NCBI GenBank assembly: GCA_016786665.1
Contig: JAEUVZ010000003.1
Location: 1 to 52,535 of the forward strand
Source: Flavipsychrobacter sp.
Lineage (GTDB): Bacteria; Bacteroidota; Bacteroidia; Chitinophagales; Chitinophagaceae
Length of the DNA: 52,535 nt
Direction of reading: 5' to 3'
Made by a program: the position numbers and the translations under genes. This document shows, piece by piece, positions 8,096-16,341 of the stretch; the stretch's first letter is position 1; the number at the start of each line of letters is the position of its first letter. The notes under the pieces are model-generated. The model saw nothing but the letters and a program-made list of their open reading frames with translations, ran no database searches and was not told the origin of the DNA.

Positions 8096-8120
8096 AGCCG
8101 ATACTCGTATCGGCTTTTTT
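8096..8120 (+). terminator. Intrinsic terminator of tRNA-Leu
   Basis: AGCCGATAC and GTATCGGCT form a 9-base inverted repeat with a tight centre, followed by six T. It ends 23 bases before the trigger factor start, separating the two units. Confidence 0.85.
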
Positions 8121-8143
8121 ATTAAAAAATTTAAACAAAAAAT

Positions 8144-9514
8144 ATGGCTACGGTAACACGTGAGAATATCAGCACACTGCATGATAAAATAACCGTAAAA
8201 CTGGCAAAAGAAGACTATCTGCCTTCGTTTGAGAAAACATTGAAGCAGTATGCTAAAACCGCAAACGTACCGGGCTTCCGCAAAGGAATGGTGCCAACGG
8301 GTATGGTGCGCAAAATGTTTGGTCAGTCAGTGTTTTCTGAAGAGGTGCTGCGCAGCGCCGGCAGAGAACTGGAACAATACCTGGGCGCTGAAAAGCTGGC
8401 AATTTTCGCCCAGCCCATGCTGTTGCCCAATGAGCAGCCCCACAAGCTGGATATGAACAGCCCTGCGGATGTGGATTTCGCTTTTGAAATCGGGCTGAAG
8501 CCGGATTTTGAGATTCCTGCTATTGCCAGCAAAGCTAAGCTGTCGCAATACAAGATCGCCCTTTCCGACAAAATGCTGGAGGATGAGATAGAGCGCATCA
8601 AGCGCCGTTACGGCAAAGTAGAAGACCAGGTAGCCGTTATAGGCAAGGACGATATCCTTTACTCTACGTTCGAGCCTTGCGATGCGGAAGGCAACCCTAC
8701 CGGCGATAAGGTAGAAGATACCGCCCTGGTAGAAAAAGTGCCTGCTAAGCTCCAGGAAATGCTGATGGGGAAGAAAGCTGAGGACACTATCGTTTTCCGC
8801 CCCGTGGATATAGCTGAAGGTGCGGAACTGCAATCGTTTATGAAAGACCCGCTGAAGCAACCGGCCGAAGCGGCAGAGCAGCATTTTAAGCTCACCATTA
8901 CCAAAGTAGGTTTGCTGGTTCCGCGTGAGCTCGACATTGAGTTGTTCTCGCAGGTGTTCCCCAATGAGGTAATAACAACCGAGGCAGACTTTAAAGAGCG
9001 CATTCGTACAGAACTGGGTAAGGAATACGACCGTATCTCACGCGAGCGCCTGCAGAACGAAATGTACGAACTGCTCGTTCATACCACTCCCGTGCAGTTG
9101 CCGGAGTCTTTCCTGAAGCGCTGGATGCGTGAAGGCGGCGAAAAGCCAAAGTCAGAAGGTGAAGTAGAGCAGGAGTTCCCCGGTTTTGTGCACCAGCTGC
9201 TGTGGACGCTTATTTCGGATAAGCTGATCATCGATAATAAGATAGAAGTAACGCTTGAAGAAGTAAACGCTGACATTAAGACGCGTGTGCTGGCTTATTT
9301 TGGCATGGAAACAGACGAAGATGCCCCATGGATGGAAGGCTACATGGCTAAGGTTGCCAAAGACCAAAAGACACTCGACGAAACATACCGCCGACTTTTG
9401 TTCGATAAGCTCTTCCTGTTCCTCGGTACCCAGTTTACCATAGAGCAGAAAGAAGTAGGTGAAGAAGAGTTCTTCAAGCTTCCTGATCCTCATGCGGCTC
9501 ACCACCAACACTAA
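8144..9514 (+). CDS. tig: Trigger factor
   Basis: Ribosome-bound chaperone that meets nascent chains at the exit tunnel. The 456-residue product has the N-terminal ribosome-binding signature GFRKGMVP (about residues 44-51), the following FSEEVLRSAGRELEQYL stretch, and long helical C-terminal arms (FKERIRTELGKEYDRISRERLQNEMYELL split over about 285-315). The central PPIase (FKBP-like) domain is poorly recognisable by eye, which is common in Bacteroidota trigger factors. It ends in a short histidine-rich tail (PHAAHHQH). ATG 8144 lies just after the tRNA terminator. A strong hairpin closes the gene. It stands alone: clpP and clpX, its neighbours in many bacteria, are not here. Confidence 0.94.
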   Translation: MATVTRENISTLHDKITVKLAKEDYLPSFEKTLKQYAKTANVPGFRKGMVPTGMVRKMFGQSVFSEEVLRSAGRELEQYLGAEKLAIFAQPMLLPNEQPHKLDMNSPADVDFAFEIGLKPDFEIPAIASKAKLSQYKIALSDKMLEDEIERIKRRYGKVEDQVAVIGKDDILYSTFEPCDAEGNPTGDKVEDTALVEKVPAKLQEMLMGKKAEDTIVFRPVDIAEGAELQSFMKDPLKQPAEAAEQHFKLTITKVGLLVPRELDIELFSQVFPNEVITTEADFKERIRTELGKEYDRISRERLQNEMYELLVHTTPVQLPESFLKRWMREGGEKPKSEGEVEQEFPGFVHQLLWTLISDKLIIDNKIEVTLEEVNADIKTRVLAYFGMETDEDAPWMEGYMAKVAKDQKTLDETYRRLLFDKLFLFLGTQFTIEQKEVGEEEFFKLPDPHAAHHQH

Positions 9515-9530
9515 TCAAAACAATTTTCCA

Positions 9531-9556
9531 AAAAGCTGCCTATCGGCAGCTTTTTT
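9531..9556 (+). terminator. Intrinsic terminator of tig
   Basis: A perfect 10-bp stem (9531-9540 with 9545-9554), loop TATC, ending in a T run. It starts 16 bases after the tig stop. Confidence 0.9.
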
Positions 9557-9875
9557 ATTTCCCATCACCCGGAAAATTTAATATTAAACGCCAGTATCGA
9601 TTTTAATTACGGTAATAATGCTGAGCAGATGAAATTAATCAGAAATAACTGGTTAGCAATTATTTACGAATTATTATTTTGTAAATAATGACATAAGTAA
9701 TATCATAGTCGATAATTCTTCCATAAATGGCTTTCGAATATGTGTTTTATTCTGTATATCACCCAACTATTCACTATGCATCACCGTCTATTCAATACCC
9801 CAACTTTATATTTAACGATTTGTTAGGGTTTATATTTTTTCATATTTTCATGCAATCCTGATTATTATAGCCAAT
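9557..9875. other. AT-rich gap before the T9SS type-B gene
   Basis: About 320 bases with no supported gene. A 9-bp inverted repeat (9659-9667 with 9681-9689) is present in an AT-rich setting. A possible but imperfect -7 element (TATATTTT) lies near 9830. Nothing else is recognised. Confidence 0.4.
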
Positions 9876-12653
9876 ATGAAGCACAATTATTCTCATATCA
9901 TGAAACACAGTTGGACTAAACTGGGAAAGGCATTTTTCCTTTTCGCATTTGTTTTTTCCTTTCATAATGCGTCAGCGCAACTGATGCCGCAGCCTTCTAC
10001 CTTACAGCAGTGGCTCGCCAAGTTCGTAGGTAGCAATGTAACGGTATTGAATCCTACACTTGTTTGTGCACAAAATGAGTACGGAATCTTCGACAATGGT
10101 AATACCACTAATCTTGGTATAGATGCGGGTGTAATATTAGCAACTTGCCCTGTCGCTGACATAGATCAGCCAGTCGGAATTCAAGTAGCGGGTGGTTTAT
10201 ACACCCCTGGAAACCCAATTCTTACCGCAATTTGCGGGTTCAACACCAACGATGCCTGTGTGGTGGAATTTGATTTTACTGCAGAGCTCGATACAGTTTC
10301 TACCCTCTCGTTTCAGTACGTTTTTGCCTCTGAAGAATACCCGGAGTACGCCTGTTCGGTATTTAACGACCCCTTCGCCTTCATCATTTCGGGCCCCGGC
10401 ATTGTTGGCAACCAAAATATTGCCGTAGTACCGGGTACCAATATCCCGGTAACCATCAACAGTATCAACAACTCCCAGTTCCCAGGCCCCAACTGCCTGA
10501 ACATGGGTCCCGGTGCGCCATTCTCTCAGTATTATGTAGATAACCAGGGCCTGGGCGGCCAAACCATCGTATTCGATGGTTTCACTACAGTGCTTACTGC
10601 TGAAGCGCAACCGATACAGCCTTGTGATACCTACCACATGTTCATCGGTATTGCAAATGCTTCTGATAATGGGTGGCAATCAGCAGTATTCTTAAGGGAG
10701 CATAGCTTTACGGTAGACTCTACTACCCGCAACCTGGCAGGCTTGGTACCATCCAACTCTGGTGGCTATCTTATAGAGGGCTGTACGCCGCTCTCTATTG
10801 TATACACGCACGATACCGCCATCAACAGGGTCAAGAAACTTTGCTTCCACTACGGAGGTTCCGCGCTCAATGGCATTGACTACACCCTGCTCCCCGATAC
10901 ACTCCTGATACCCGCTAACCAATATGCGGATAGCCTGGTAATATTCCCGCTGCTGGATGGTATCCAGGAAACATTCAATACATGGGATCCTGTTACCGGC
11001 CACCTTATTGGCGCTGTTACCGATACCATCAAAATATACGAAATCAACTGTTGCACATTGGATACGCTTCATCCTAAAGACAGTATCATCATCCCTATTC
11101 GCGATTCCCTGTACATGAACCTGCTGACGCGCGATACCTTCTATTGTGAGGGCAGTGTAGATACCACTATCATGCACGTAACAGGCGATAATGTGTACAA
11201 CTACCTGTGGACTCCAACCAGCACAGTAGGCAACCCAACTGATACCATCACCTGGGCTTTGCCGATGCAAACGACAACGTATACCGTAACCGCTTCTTAT
11301 CCAGGTTGTCCTGAAGTAAGCAGGCAGGTCACTATAACTTTAGACCCGCTGCCGCTGGTCAATGTTTCGCCCAACGATACTTCGTTGTGCGTTACCGAAC
11401 CGGTACAGCTGAATTCTACGGTAGACCCGCCGAATAGTCCTTATGCCTATTCCTGGTCGCCGGTAGATGGTAACTTGTCGAACACCAATATCCCGAATCC
11501 AACATTCTATTATTTCGGTTCCGGTATCTTTACGTACACGCTGAGCGTTACTACGCCTAACGGCTGCTTAGGAACCGACTCTATAAGGATAGAAGCATTT
11601 CCGGGTGTAATTGGTGATATCCGTATTTCGGATACGGGTATCTGCTCCAATGACTCATTGTATATAGAGGTGGATGTAACTCCTCCTTCTATGGAAGCAA
11701 CCTCTACCTATCAGTGGTCACCTTCTACATTCCTGAGCAACGACCAGGTAATGGAGCCTACATACTACACCACCATCAACGAATACCGCACTTACACGTA
11801 CACGTTGATCACTACCAACGAATATGGCTGTCATGATACCGACCAGATAAACATCACAAGCCTTGTGCTTCCGGATGTGAACATTATGGACGATACGGCA
11901 CTGTGTTTACACGAGCCTACACAGATACACATGGTGGTGAAGCCGCTGGATGGCCAGTTTACTTACAACTGGACGCCAACGACCAACCTCGGAGACCCGA
12001 CAGTGAAAGAGCCATACTTCTTTAATTCGTTCAATACCGACCATGCCGATTATACGCTTTATGTAGAAGTGACTGAAGTTGTGGGTGGTTGCCGCAATGT
12101 GGATTCTGTTCACATCCATACTTATCCGCACGTATTCCTTACGGCTATCGACGACCAACTGATTCATTATAACGACAAAGTTCAGCTGGATGCGAACAAT
12201 GCACTGGGCCATACTACTTACTACGCCTGGACACCGCCTGCAGCGCTCAATGATCCTAATATCAAGTCGCCGGTAGCGCACGTTACCGACCCCGTATTGT
12301 ACACGGTGTATGGTATCAACGAGTGGGGTTGCCGCGATACAGCTGATGTGAAGATCAATGTTGATTACACAATGGATGAATTTGTACCGTCGGTGTTCAG
12401 CCCGAATGGTGATGGTAAGAACGATGTATTCCGCGTGCTGAACCTGAAAAATCAGCGCCTGATAGAGTTCCGGGTATTCAATCGCTGGGGTAAGGAAGTG
12501 TACAACAGCCCCGACCCGACAAGGGGATGGGATGGCACCTACAATGGTGAACCACAAGACCCCGGAGTGTATAACTACGTGATACGCATAAATCTGCCGG
12601 GCCCCGGTGGCGACCAGCGCACGTACACGGGTAATGTTACTCTCATACGCTAG
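9876..12653 (+). CDS. Large T9SS type-B cargo protein with choice-of-anchor L domain
   Basis: A 925-residue exported protein. After the signal peptide (cleavage likely after NASAQ) comes a domain like choice-of-anchor L (about 40-270), with LGIDAGVILATC, FQYVFASEEYPEY, ISGPGI and the CDTYHMFIGIANASDNGW stretch. The middle holds repeated Ig/PKD-like modules ending in YTWxP-type strands, each starting with a variant of NDTSLCVTEPVQL or DTALCLHEPTQ. The C-terminus (about 840-925) is the gliding-motility/T9SS type-B sorting domain: VFSPNGDGKNDVF, FRVFNRWGKEVY, GWDGTYNG, DPGVYNYVIRI. It should be carried across the outer membrane by T9SS; adhesion or a surface role is likely. An alternative ATG lies at 9900. 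It is a single gene, flanked by terminators. Confidence 0.92.
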   Translation: MKHNYSHIMKHSWTKLGKAFFLFAFVFSFHNASAQLMPQPSTLQQWLAKFVGSNVTVLNPTLVCAQNEYGIFDNGNTTNLGIDAGVILATCPVADIDQPVGIQVAGGLYTPGNPILTAICGFNTNDACVVEFDFTAELDTVSTLSFQYVFASEEYPEYACSVFNDPFAFIISGPGIVGNQNIAVVPGTNIPVTINSINNSQFPGPNCLNMGPGAPFSQYYVDNQGLGGQTIVFDGFTTVLTAEAQPIQPCDTYHMFIGIANASDNGWQSAVFLREHSFTVDSTTRNLAGLVPSNSGGYLIEGCTPLSIVYTHDTAINRVKKLCFHYGGSALNGIDYTLLPDTLLIPANQYADSLVIFPLLDGIQETFNTWDPVTGHLIGAVTDTIKIYEINCCTLDTLHPKDSIIIPIRDSLYMNLLTRDTFYCEGSVDTTIMHVTGDNVYNYLWTPTSTVGNPTDTITWALPMQTTTYTVTASYPGCPEVSRQVTITLDPLPLVNVSPNDTSLCVTEPVQLNSTVDPPNSPYAYSWSPVDGNLSNTNIPNPTFYYFGSGIFTYTLSVTTPNGCLGTDSIRIEAFPGVIGDIRISDTGICSNDSLYIEVDVTPPSMEATSTYQWSPSTFLSNDQVMEPTYYTTINEYRTYTYTLITTNEYGCHDTDQINITSLVLPDVNIMDDTALCLHEPTQIHMVVKPLDGQFTYNWTPTTNLGDPTVKEPYFFNSFNTDHADYTLYVEVTEVVGGCRNVDSVHIHTYPHVFLTAIDDQLIHYNDKVQLDANNALGHTTYYAWTPPAALNDPNIKSPVAHVTDPVLYTVYGINEWGCRDTADVKINVDYTMDEFVPSVFSPNGDGKNDVFRVLNLKNQRLIEFRVFNRWGKEVYNSPDPTRGWDGTYNGEPQDPGVYNYVIRINLPGPGGDQRTYTGNVTLIR

Positions 12654-12674
12654 ACTTGTTATTTGAGAAATAAG

Positions 12675-12702
12675 GAAGCCTCTCCAAAATCGGAGAGGCT
12701 TC
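12675..12702. terminator. Hairpin between convergent genes
   Basis: An 11-bp perfect stem (12675-12685 with 12692-12702) with a 6-base loop, placed between the stop of the T9SS gene and the stop of the convergent adenosyltransferase gene. The T run on either side is weak, but the position suits a two-way terminator. Confidence 0.7.
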
Positions 12703-12731
12703 TGCTTTTCAATACGTTCGCTATAGTTCGG

Positions 12732-13292
12732 TTATACGCGTGCCCGCCAGGGTATCTCCGTGGCCCCGCTGAGGTGCCCTATATACCGGGCAAGCACAAA
12801 CAGGAAGTCAGACAGCCGGTTCAGGTATTGCAGCACCAGTTCAGGTACGTATTCTTCTTCCTGCTGCATGTGTACACACAGTCGTTCGGCACGGCGGCAT
12901 ACGCACCGGGCTACATGGCACATAGAGCCCGCCAGGTTGCCACCAGGCAGTATGAAAGAGCGCATTTCCGGCAGTACCTCGTTCATTTGGTCTATTCGTT
13001 GCTCCAGCCATTGCACATCGCTTTCGTGCACGTCCGGCAGTTTCATCTTTACCTCCTTGTCCGGATTCGTTGCCAGTACCGAGCCGATGGTAAAAAGCCG
13101 GTCTTGTATTTCGCGTATCCAGGCCACAATTTCCTCGGCTGACACGCTATCGGCTACCATGCCCATATACGAGTTAAGTTCGTCTATAGTGCCGTAGCTC
13201 TCTATCCGTATATGGTTCTTAGGTACCCGCACACCCCCTATCAGGCTGGTACTGCCTTTGTCGCCCGTCTTTGTGTATATTTTAAATGCCAT
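12732..13292 (-). CDS. Corrinoid (cob(I)alamin) adenosyltransferase, PduO/MMAB type
   Basis: Transfers the adenosyl group of ATP to cob(I)alamin, making coenzyme B12. The 186-residue product has the PduO-type ATP-binding start YTKTGDKGSTSLIGG (about 5-19), YGTIDELNSYMGM, FILPGG and the active-site helix HVARCVCRRAER. It ends in LNRLSDFLFVLARY. A longer in-frame ORF begins at 13394, but the extra 34 residues are translated from an intergenic repeat, and ATG 13292 (MAFKIYTKTGDKG) fits the family. It lies downstream of the ABC ATPase gene on the same strand, with a 43-base gap. No other B12 gene is visible, so it probably serves salvaged corrinoids. Confidence 0.93.
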   Translation of the reverse strand: MAFKIYTKTGDKGSTSLIGGVRVPKNHIRIESYGTIDELNSYMGMVADSVSAEEIVAWIREIQDRLFTIGSVLATNPDKEVKMKLPDVHESDVQWLEQRIDQMNEVLPEMRSFILPGGNLAGSMCHVARCVCRRAERLCVHMQQEEEYVPELVLQYLNRLSDFLFVLARYIGHLSGATEIPWRARV

Positions 13293-13335
13293 AAAGCCAA
13301 TCCGCCCCTGCGGACATTTTTTAGTGGATAATTTA

Positions 13336-14067
13336 TTAACTAAATACGCCAGACCCTTTAGTGGCTTCCCCCTTAGGGGGCTGTGGGGTATCACTTTCTA
13401 TTATGCCATCCCGTAGCCGCACAACACGGTGAGTATGACTGGCTATATCCTCCTCGTGTGTCACCAGCACTACCGTATTGCCCTGTGCGTGTATAGCGCC
13501 AAATAGCTCCATTATTTCTATAGAGGTTCGTGTATCCAGGTTACCGGTAGGTTCATCAGCCAGTATCAGCGACGGATTATTGATGAGCGCCCGCGCTATA
13601 GCCACCCGCTGGCTTTGGCCCCCGGAAAGCTCATTAGGCTTATGGTGGCCCCGCTCACCTAGCCCTACCTTATCCAGCATTGCACGGGCGCGCTCTTCGC
13701 GTTCCTTCTTCGCTATACCGGCGTAAATTAGCGGAAGCGCTACATTTTCCCATGCCGTAAGCCGTGGCAATAAATTGAATTGCTGGAACACGAAGCCTAT
13801 TTCCACGTTGCGTATATCGGCCAGTTCATCGCTGTCCATGCGGCTCACGTCTTTGCCGTTCAGTATATATTGTCCGCTGGAGGCGGTATCCAGGCAGCCC
13901 AGTATGTTCATTAGTGTCGACTTGCCAGAGCCTGACGGCCCCATGAGCGCTACGTAATCATTCTGTTGTATACCCAGGTTTATGCCTTTCAGCACGGGTA
14001 ATTCATTCTTACCCAGGTAGTAGCTCTTTCGTATCTCTTTCAGGCTGATAACTTCGTTCATCAACAT
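13336..14067 (-). CDS. ABC transporter ATP-binding protein, LolD/MacB type
   Basis: Cytoplasmic ATPase of an ABC system. In 243 residues all motifs are present: Walker A GPSGSGKS (about 43-50), Q-loop [12 protein letters not shown], signature LSGGQ, Walker B LILADEP with TGNLDT after it, and the switch His in VLVTHEED. The MacB/LolD-like pattern suggests a partner permease for lipoprotein release, efflux or cell division (FtsE-like), but none is encoded nearby. The last 19 or so residues ([19 protein letters not shown]) look foreign: they are translated from a C/G-rich palindromic repeat that probably inserted into or replaced the natural stop region. Confidence 0.93.
   Translation of the reverse strand: MLMNEVISLKEIRKSYYLGKNELPVLKGINLGIQQNDYVALMGPSGSGKSTLMNILGCLDTASSGQYILNGKDVSRMDSDELADIRNVEIGFVFQQFNLLPRLTAWENVALPLIYAGIAKKEREERARAMLDKVGLGERGHHKPNELSGGQSQRVAIARALINNPSLILADEPTGNLDTRTSIEIMELFGAIHAQGNTVVLVTHEEDIASHTHRVVRLRDGIIESDTPQPPKGEATKGSGVFS
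13348..13394. repeat. Small dispersed C/G-rich palindromic repeat (candidate)
   Basis: This stretch is centred on CCCCCTTAGGGGG (13368-13380) followed by CTGTGGGGTA. It is read through as the tail of the ABC ATPase. Its translated flavour ([14 protein letters not shown]) is of the kind met at odd protein ends in Bacteroidota genomes. Only one copy is seen in the window, so its repeat nature is inferred. Confidence 0.4.
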
Positions 14068-14109
14068 CTTATTATTCCAAAAATACTGATTATTTACAGG
14101 CGGCTATTA

Positions 14110-14117
14110 TACTTTTG
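14110..14117 (+). promoter_or_regulatory. TAnnTTTG -7 element of ispE
   Basis: TACTTTTG lies 7 bases before ATG 14125, so transcription would start within a few bases of the start codon (near-leaderless). Confidence 0.6.
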
Positions 14118-14124
14118 TGAAACG

Positions 14125-14925
14125 ATGCTCTGCTTCCCGAACTGCAAGATAAACTTAGGGCTTTATATCACGGAAAAGCGTACTGATGGCTACCACAACC
14201 TGGAAACAGTTTTTTTTCCGGTTCCCGTCAGGGATGCGTTGGAGGTGGTTCCCGCAAAGGAGGCCCGCCTGCAATTGAGCGGCAAGGCCGTTGCCGGCAA
14301 TGAGCAGGACAACCTGGTGTGGAAAGCCTATGAGTTGCTGAGGCAGAGTTACCCTCAGATACCAGCGTTGGATATATACCTGCATAAGGCCATCCCTATG
14401 GGTGCCGGCATGGGTGGTGGCTCTGCCGATGGGGCTTTTATGCTGCAATTGATAAATGATTATAGCAAACTGGGGTTGAGCAAACCCCAATTAGCCGAAT
14501 ATGCCCTTCTGCTCGGCAGCGACTGCCCTTTTTTCATCTACAACACTCCGCAATTCGCGCAGGGCAGGGGAGAGCGAATGGAGCCCTTAAACATAGACCT
14601 TTCGGCATACAGCATTCAGCTCATTTGTCCCCGGGTACACGTATCAACGGGTAAAGCGTTCAGTATGCTTACCCCAAAACCTGCTTCATTTGACTTGAGA
14701 TCGCTCTCTGATTTGCCCGTCTCACAATGGAAAAATAATATCTCCAACGATTTTGAAGCGCCTATTTTCAAAGAATATCCTGCCCTGGCAGATGTCAAGC
14801 AGCAGTTATATGCTCAAGGCGCTATCTATGCTTCTATGAGTGGCAGCGGTTCCACGATTTACGGAATATTTGAGAAAGGGAAAAAAGCAGCGGTGGCAGT
14901 GAATATTACATTTGACGAATACTAA
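14125..14925 (+). CDS. ispE: 4-diphosphocytidyl-2-C-methyl-D-erythritol kinase
   Basis: Phosphorylates CDP-methylerythritol in the MEP route to isoprenoids, using ATP. The 266-residue product is a GHMP kinase: N-terminal NCKINLGLYITEKRTDGYHNLET split over about 6-28, the ATP-binding motif PMGAGMGGGSADGA (about 91-104), GSDCPFF and the C-terminal SMSGSGSTIYGIF. Length fits the family, slightly short of the E. coli enzyme. The gene is alone on its strand here, between the divergent ABC gene and the convergent ribosomal protein genes. The ATG is 7 bases behind a -7 element, which supports this start. Confidence 0.96.
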   Translation: MLCFPNCKINLGLYITEKRTDGYHNLETVFFPVPVRDALEVVPAKEARLQLSGKAVAGNEQDNLVWKAYELLRQSYPQIPALDIYLHKAIPMGAGMGGGSADGAFMLQLINDYSKLGLSKPQLAEYALLLGSDCPFFIYNTPQFAQGRGERMEPLNIDLSAYSIQLICPRVHVSTGKAFSMLTPKPASFDLRSLSDLPVSQWKNNISNDFEAPIFKEYPALADVKQQLYAQGAIYASMSGSGSTIYGIFEKGKKAAVAVNITFDEY

Positions 14926-14939
14926 ATGGCGGTAACAAA

Positions 14940-14969
14940 AATAGCCGATACCATAAGGTATCGGCTATT
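14940..14969. terminator. Two-way terminator between ispE and rplT
   Basis: A perfect 13-bp stem (14940-14952 with 14957-14969), loop ATAA, lies between the convergent stops. On the minus strand the stem is followed by T-rich sequence (complement of the CAAAAA before it). Confidence 0.85.
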
Positions 14970-14989
14970 AAGCTATAATGAAGTAAATA

Positions 14990-15334
14990 CTATTTTACTT
15001 GTGCAACCAGCGCCTTGAATGATTCAGGCTCGTTCATGGCCAGGTCAGCCAGAACTTTGCGGTTCAGCTCTATGCCTTTAGCCGACAGGCGACCCATGAA
15101 AACAGAGTAGCTCATACCTTCTTCGCGGCAGGCGGCGTTAATACGGGCGATCCACAGTGCGCGGTAATCGCGTTTCTTCAGTTTACGGCCTACATATTTG
15201 TAGCCGAGACCTTTTTCTAATACGTTTTTAGCGACCGTATAAACGTTTTTACGTTTACCATAAAAGCCTTTGGCCTGGTCTAAAATTTTCTTCCTTCTCT
15301 TGCGGGAAGCTACCGCATTTACCGAACGTGGCAT
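14990..15334 (-). CDS. rplT: 50S ribosomal protein L20
   Basis: Binds 23S rRNA and is needed early in assembly of the large subunit. The 114-residue product matches L20 throughout: [16 protein letters not shown] at the start, [31 protein letters not shown] and [14 protein letters not shown]. It is downstream of rpmI with a 64-base gap and surely co-transcribed. infC, the usual first gene of this operon, is absent. Confidence 0.98.
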   Translation of the reverse strand: MPRSVNAVASRKRRKKILDQAKGFYGKRKNVYTVAKNVLEKGLGYKYVGRKLKKRDYRALWIARINAACREEGMSYSVFMGRLSAKGIELNRKVLADLAMNEPESFKALVAQVK

Positions 15335-15398
15335 ACTTTACTTTTTTTAGTTAGTTTAAAACCTTTTCCCCTTTTGGGTGAAGGTACTAGCAAATGGA

Positions 15399-15596
15399 CT
15401 AGCGCATACGCAGCATACGCTTAACAAGGTTCTGGTTCGCAGGATGTACGAACGCAGCCTGGCGCAGGTGGCGTTTACGAGTCTTTGATTTCTTTGTCAG
15501 CAGGTGGCTTTTAAAAGCCTTGTACCTGCGGATCTTTCCCGTACCAGTAACTTTAAATGTCTTTTTAGCACGAGAGTGAGTCTTCAGCTTTGGCAT
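15399..15596 (-). CDS. rpmI: 50S ribosomal protein L35
   Basis: Small, very basic large-subunit protein of 65 residues. [20 protein letters not shown], the [14 protein letters not shown] segment and the end VKRMLRMR are typical. It begins the rpmI-rplT unit and has its own promoter 20 bases upstream, which explains why infC can be elsewhere. Confidence 0.97.
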   Translation of the reverse strand: MPKLKTHSRAKKTFKVTGTGKIRRYKAFKSHLLTKKSKTRKRHLRQAAFVHPANQNLVKRMLRMR

Positions 15597-15615
15597 TGTC
15601 TCAATTTTGGGACGG

Positions 15616-15623
15616 CAAAGGTA
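15616..15623 (-). promoter_or_regulatory. TAnnTTTG -7 element of rpmI-rplT
   Basis: On the minus strand this reads TACCTTTG, an exact -7 match, 19 bases before the rpmI ATG. The short leader leaves little room for an L20-type leader control element. Confidence 0.7.
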
Positions 15624-15772
15624 TGATTTAATATCATATCGTCAAAAAAAAATGGGGCTAAATATAGTGCCGCAGCTAATATCAGGGAAAATAGTCATTT
15701 TTCAGGCTTTTGAGGGGTTTCAGGGCTGCGAAAATCGTAAATTCACCCCTGTCACCCATACATTTCAGGAGA

Positions 15773-16333
15773 ATGGCCAGCAAATTGAAAATCACCCTTG
15801 TTCTATCTGTTTTTTGGGCAGTTTCGCCTGCTTTGGCCCAGGATAATATGCCGGATGCTATTTCCAGGGGTTTACAGGAAAAAAAGACGAGGGTATCCCT
15901 GATAAAATATGAAATGACATTGGCGGAAAGCGAAGTTGCTGGCTATAATAAGATAATACGGCAGGAAAGCAGAGCCTGCGAGCGCATGAAGGATAAGGTG
16001 AGGCGGCTGCAATACAAGGCGGTACGCAAGACATCGGACATAGACACGACAAAAGAGCGCAGGATGACGTACGCTGAATGGCAGCTGAGAAAGGCGGAAC
16101 AAGAGGAGCAGCAAGCGGCTACGAAGGTGGCCAAAGCCGAACAGTGCAAGCAGGAAAAAGTGCTTTACCTGGGGCAGAAGGTCAAAGAGCTCGACGAGGC
16201 CCGCTTAGACCTTGCCGTAGCTAATTCAAGAAGTGCCCATTACCCTCCGCTGGAGCCAAACAACAATTTGGATCTGAACATAAAAGAAAGCAGGAAAAAC
16301 AAGAAGTTGCGCCATCAAAAGAACCTGCATTAA
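15773..16333 (+). CDS. Exported coiled-coil protein, unknown function
   Basis: A 186-residue protein with a signal peptide (MASKLKITLVLSVFWAVSPALAQ). The mature part is charged and helical with few hydrophobic anchors. Heptad-like runs (about 45-150) include KYEMTLAESEVAGYNKIIR and WQLRKAEQEEQQAATKVAKA. It ends in a basic tail (ESRKNKKLRHQKNLH). ATG 15773 was chosen because it begins the signal peptide and follows an AGGAG ribosome-binding site 1-6 bases before it; frames starting earlier only add a non-signal stretch. It stops 8 bases before the convergent membrane protein gene. No family is recognised; a periplasmic structural role is possible. Confidence 0.65.
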   Translation: MASKLKITLVLSVFWAVSPALAQDNMPDAISRGLQEKKTRVSLIKYEMTLAESEVAGYNKIIRQESRACERMKDKVRRLQYKAVRKTSDIDTTKERRMTYAEWQLRKAEQEEQQAATKVAKAEQCKQEKVLYLGQKVKELDEARLDLAVANSRSAHYPPLEPNNNLDLNIKESRKNKKLRHQKNLH

Positions 16334-16341
16334 ATGCGGCC

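Noticed and set aside
9659-9689. Transposon end or terminator in the AT-rich gap before the type-B cargo gene
   Set aside because: Only a 9-bp inverted repeat with a 13-base loop, no target duplication or transposase; such repeats are expected by chance in AT-rich DNA.
12732-13394. Longer adenosyltransferase starting at 13394
   Set aside because: The extra N-terminal residues come from an intergenic palindromic repeat; the family starts at MAFKIYTKTGDKG (13292).
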